In this document: one piece after another, positions 5,079 to 5,265 of the stretch
Layout of the letters: the number at the start of each line of letters is the position of its first letter
Numbering within the stretch: the first letter of the stretch is position 1
From: SFDP01 sp051653625
Lineage (GTDB): Bacteria > Bacillota > Clostridia > Lachnospirales > Lachnospiraceae
Length of the DNA: 5,265 nt
Assembly: GCA_051653625.1 (NCBI GenBank)
Contig: JBOFWM010000045.1
Span: 1-5,265 of the forward strand
Direction of reading: 5' to 3'
Translations under genes and position numbers: made by a program
The notes under the pieces: generated by a model
What the model was told of the DNA's origin: nothing
The model's input: the letters and a program-made list of their open reading frames with translations, nothing else
Databases searched by the model: none

Positions 5079-5177
5079 ATGAATTCTAAAGTAAGAAAAA
5101 CAAAAAAGCAAGTATGTGTAGAAAATCGTTTGTGTCAAGTAATCGTTGGCACTTTTCCAATTATTTTTCTAACATGA
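5079..5177 (+). CDS. possible 32-residue small ORF downstream of a structured leader
   Basis: ATG at 5079 is 8 bases after GAGAGG (5065-5070) and opens MNSKVRKTKKQVCVENRLCQ, then VIVGTFPIIFLT before TGA (5175-5177). It has a strongly basic start, two cysteines and a short hydrophobic end. I do not recognise it. It could be a small peptide, a leader peptide, or the 5' end of a gene later cut off. The ribosome site and the preceding inverted repeats are the main support. Confidence 0.35.
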   Translation: MNSKVRKTKKQVCVENRLCQVIVGTFPIIFLT

Positions 5178-5210
5178 TAATTTTATATTTTATTGATTAC
5201 CAAATAAGCC

Positions 5211-5265
5211 CTATTCATGGACTTTTCTTTTAATATCCAAACGCTCTTTTAAACGCTTTTCTTGA
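5211..5265 (-). CDS. possible C-terminal end of a gene entering from the right
   Basis: On the minus strand a frame is open from the window edge to TAG (5213-5211), reading QEKRLKERLDIKRKVHE, a charged helical tail such as coiled-coil or mobilisation proteins often have. Seventeen open codons in AT-rich DNA can occur by chance, so only the amino-acid pattern supports it. Confidence 0.2.
   Translation of the reverse strand, partial: QEKRLKERLDIKRKVHE

Larger units (their letters stand above)
4886..5265. other. 380-base stretch without a clear gene, rich in possible leader structure
   Basis: No long frame exists on either strand. The stretch carries, in order: a 7-codon ORF with a ribosome site (4913), a short palindrome (4957-4971), TATACT at 4971-4976, TTGACC/TAAATT spaced 17 bases (4994-4999 and 5017-5022), nested inverted repeats (5007-5073), a 32-codon ORF (5079) and a short open end on the minus strand. 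The order resembles the regulated 5' region of a gene whose body is missing or changed, but I do not recognise it. Confidence 0.4.

Noticed and set aside
1..5265. CRISPR array, tRNA or rRNA gene
   Set aside because: No regularly spaced repeats, no tRNA cloverleaf or TTCGA-type T-arm with paired acceptor, and no rRNA-like sequence were seen on either strand.

Overview
This AT-rich window looks like accessory DNA from a low-GC Firmicute, most likely a gut-type clostridium. The signs are A-rich Shine-Dalgarno sites (AGGAGG type), clostridial codon choice, a CD3324-family small regulator, a CPBP-family membrane protein and a scrap of an RlmD/RumA-type protein of the clostridial kind. Intact genes are interspersed with at least three broken or truncated ones, as expected for a region where mobile modules have come and gone.

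Left part (1-1080): the C-terminal 238 codons of a surface or secreted protein with Ig/PKD-like domains. All three forward frames close within the first 21 bases, so it enters the window already cut off from its N-terminus. Fifteen bases downstream, behind a good ribosome site, lies a small acidic gene of unknown function that appears to be broken by a one-base frameshift near 790-800.

Centre (1089-2760): a self-contained HipBA-type toxin-antitoxin operon. A promoter with a consensus -35 carries a near-perfect 16-bp palindrome between -35 and -10, a good candidate autoregulatory operator. It is followed by a 71-aa XRE repressor/antitoxin and a 444-aa HipA-like kinase with its catalytic and metal-binding residues intact. 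The kinase has two possible starts 38 codons apart; the inner one has a perfect AAAAGGAGG upstream.

Right of the toxin (2761-3373): five bases after hipA, on the opposite strand, is a remnant of an ECF-type sigma factor holding only region 2. About 400 bases without a gene follow, with one decent promoter candidate and an inverted repeat just upstream of the next gene.

Right part (3374-5265): an eight-helix-type CPBP (Abi/CAAX protease-like) membrane protein with Gln at the usual first catalytic Glu; a 47-codon remnant of an RlmD/RumA-like methyltransferase C-terminus; a large hairpin; a CD3324-family helix-turn-helix protein; and a long hairpin terminator. The last 380 bases hold no clear gene but are rich in structure: a 7-codon ORF with a Shine-Dalgarno site, a short palindrome, and nested inverted repeats whose last arm contains the ribosome site of a 32-codon ORF. 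This leader-like stretch is the least explained part of the window.
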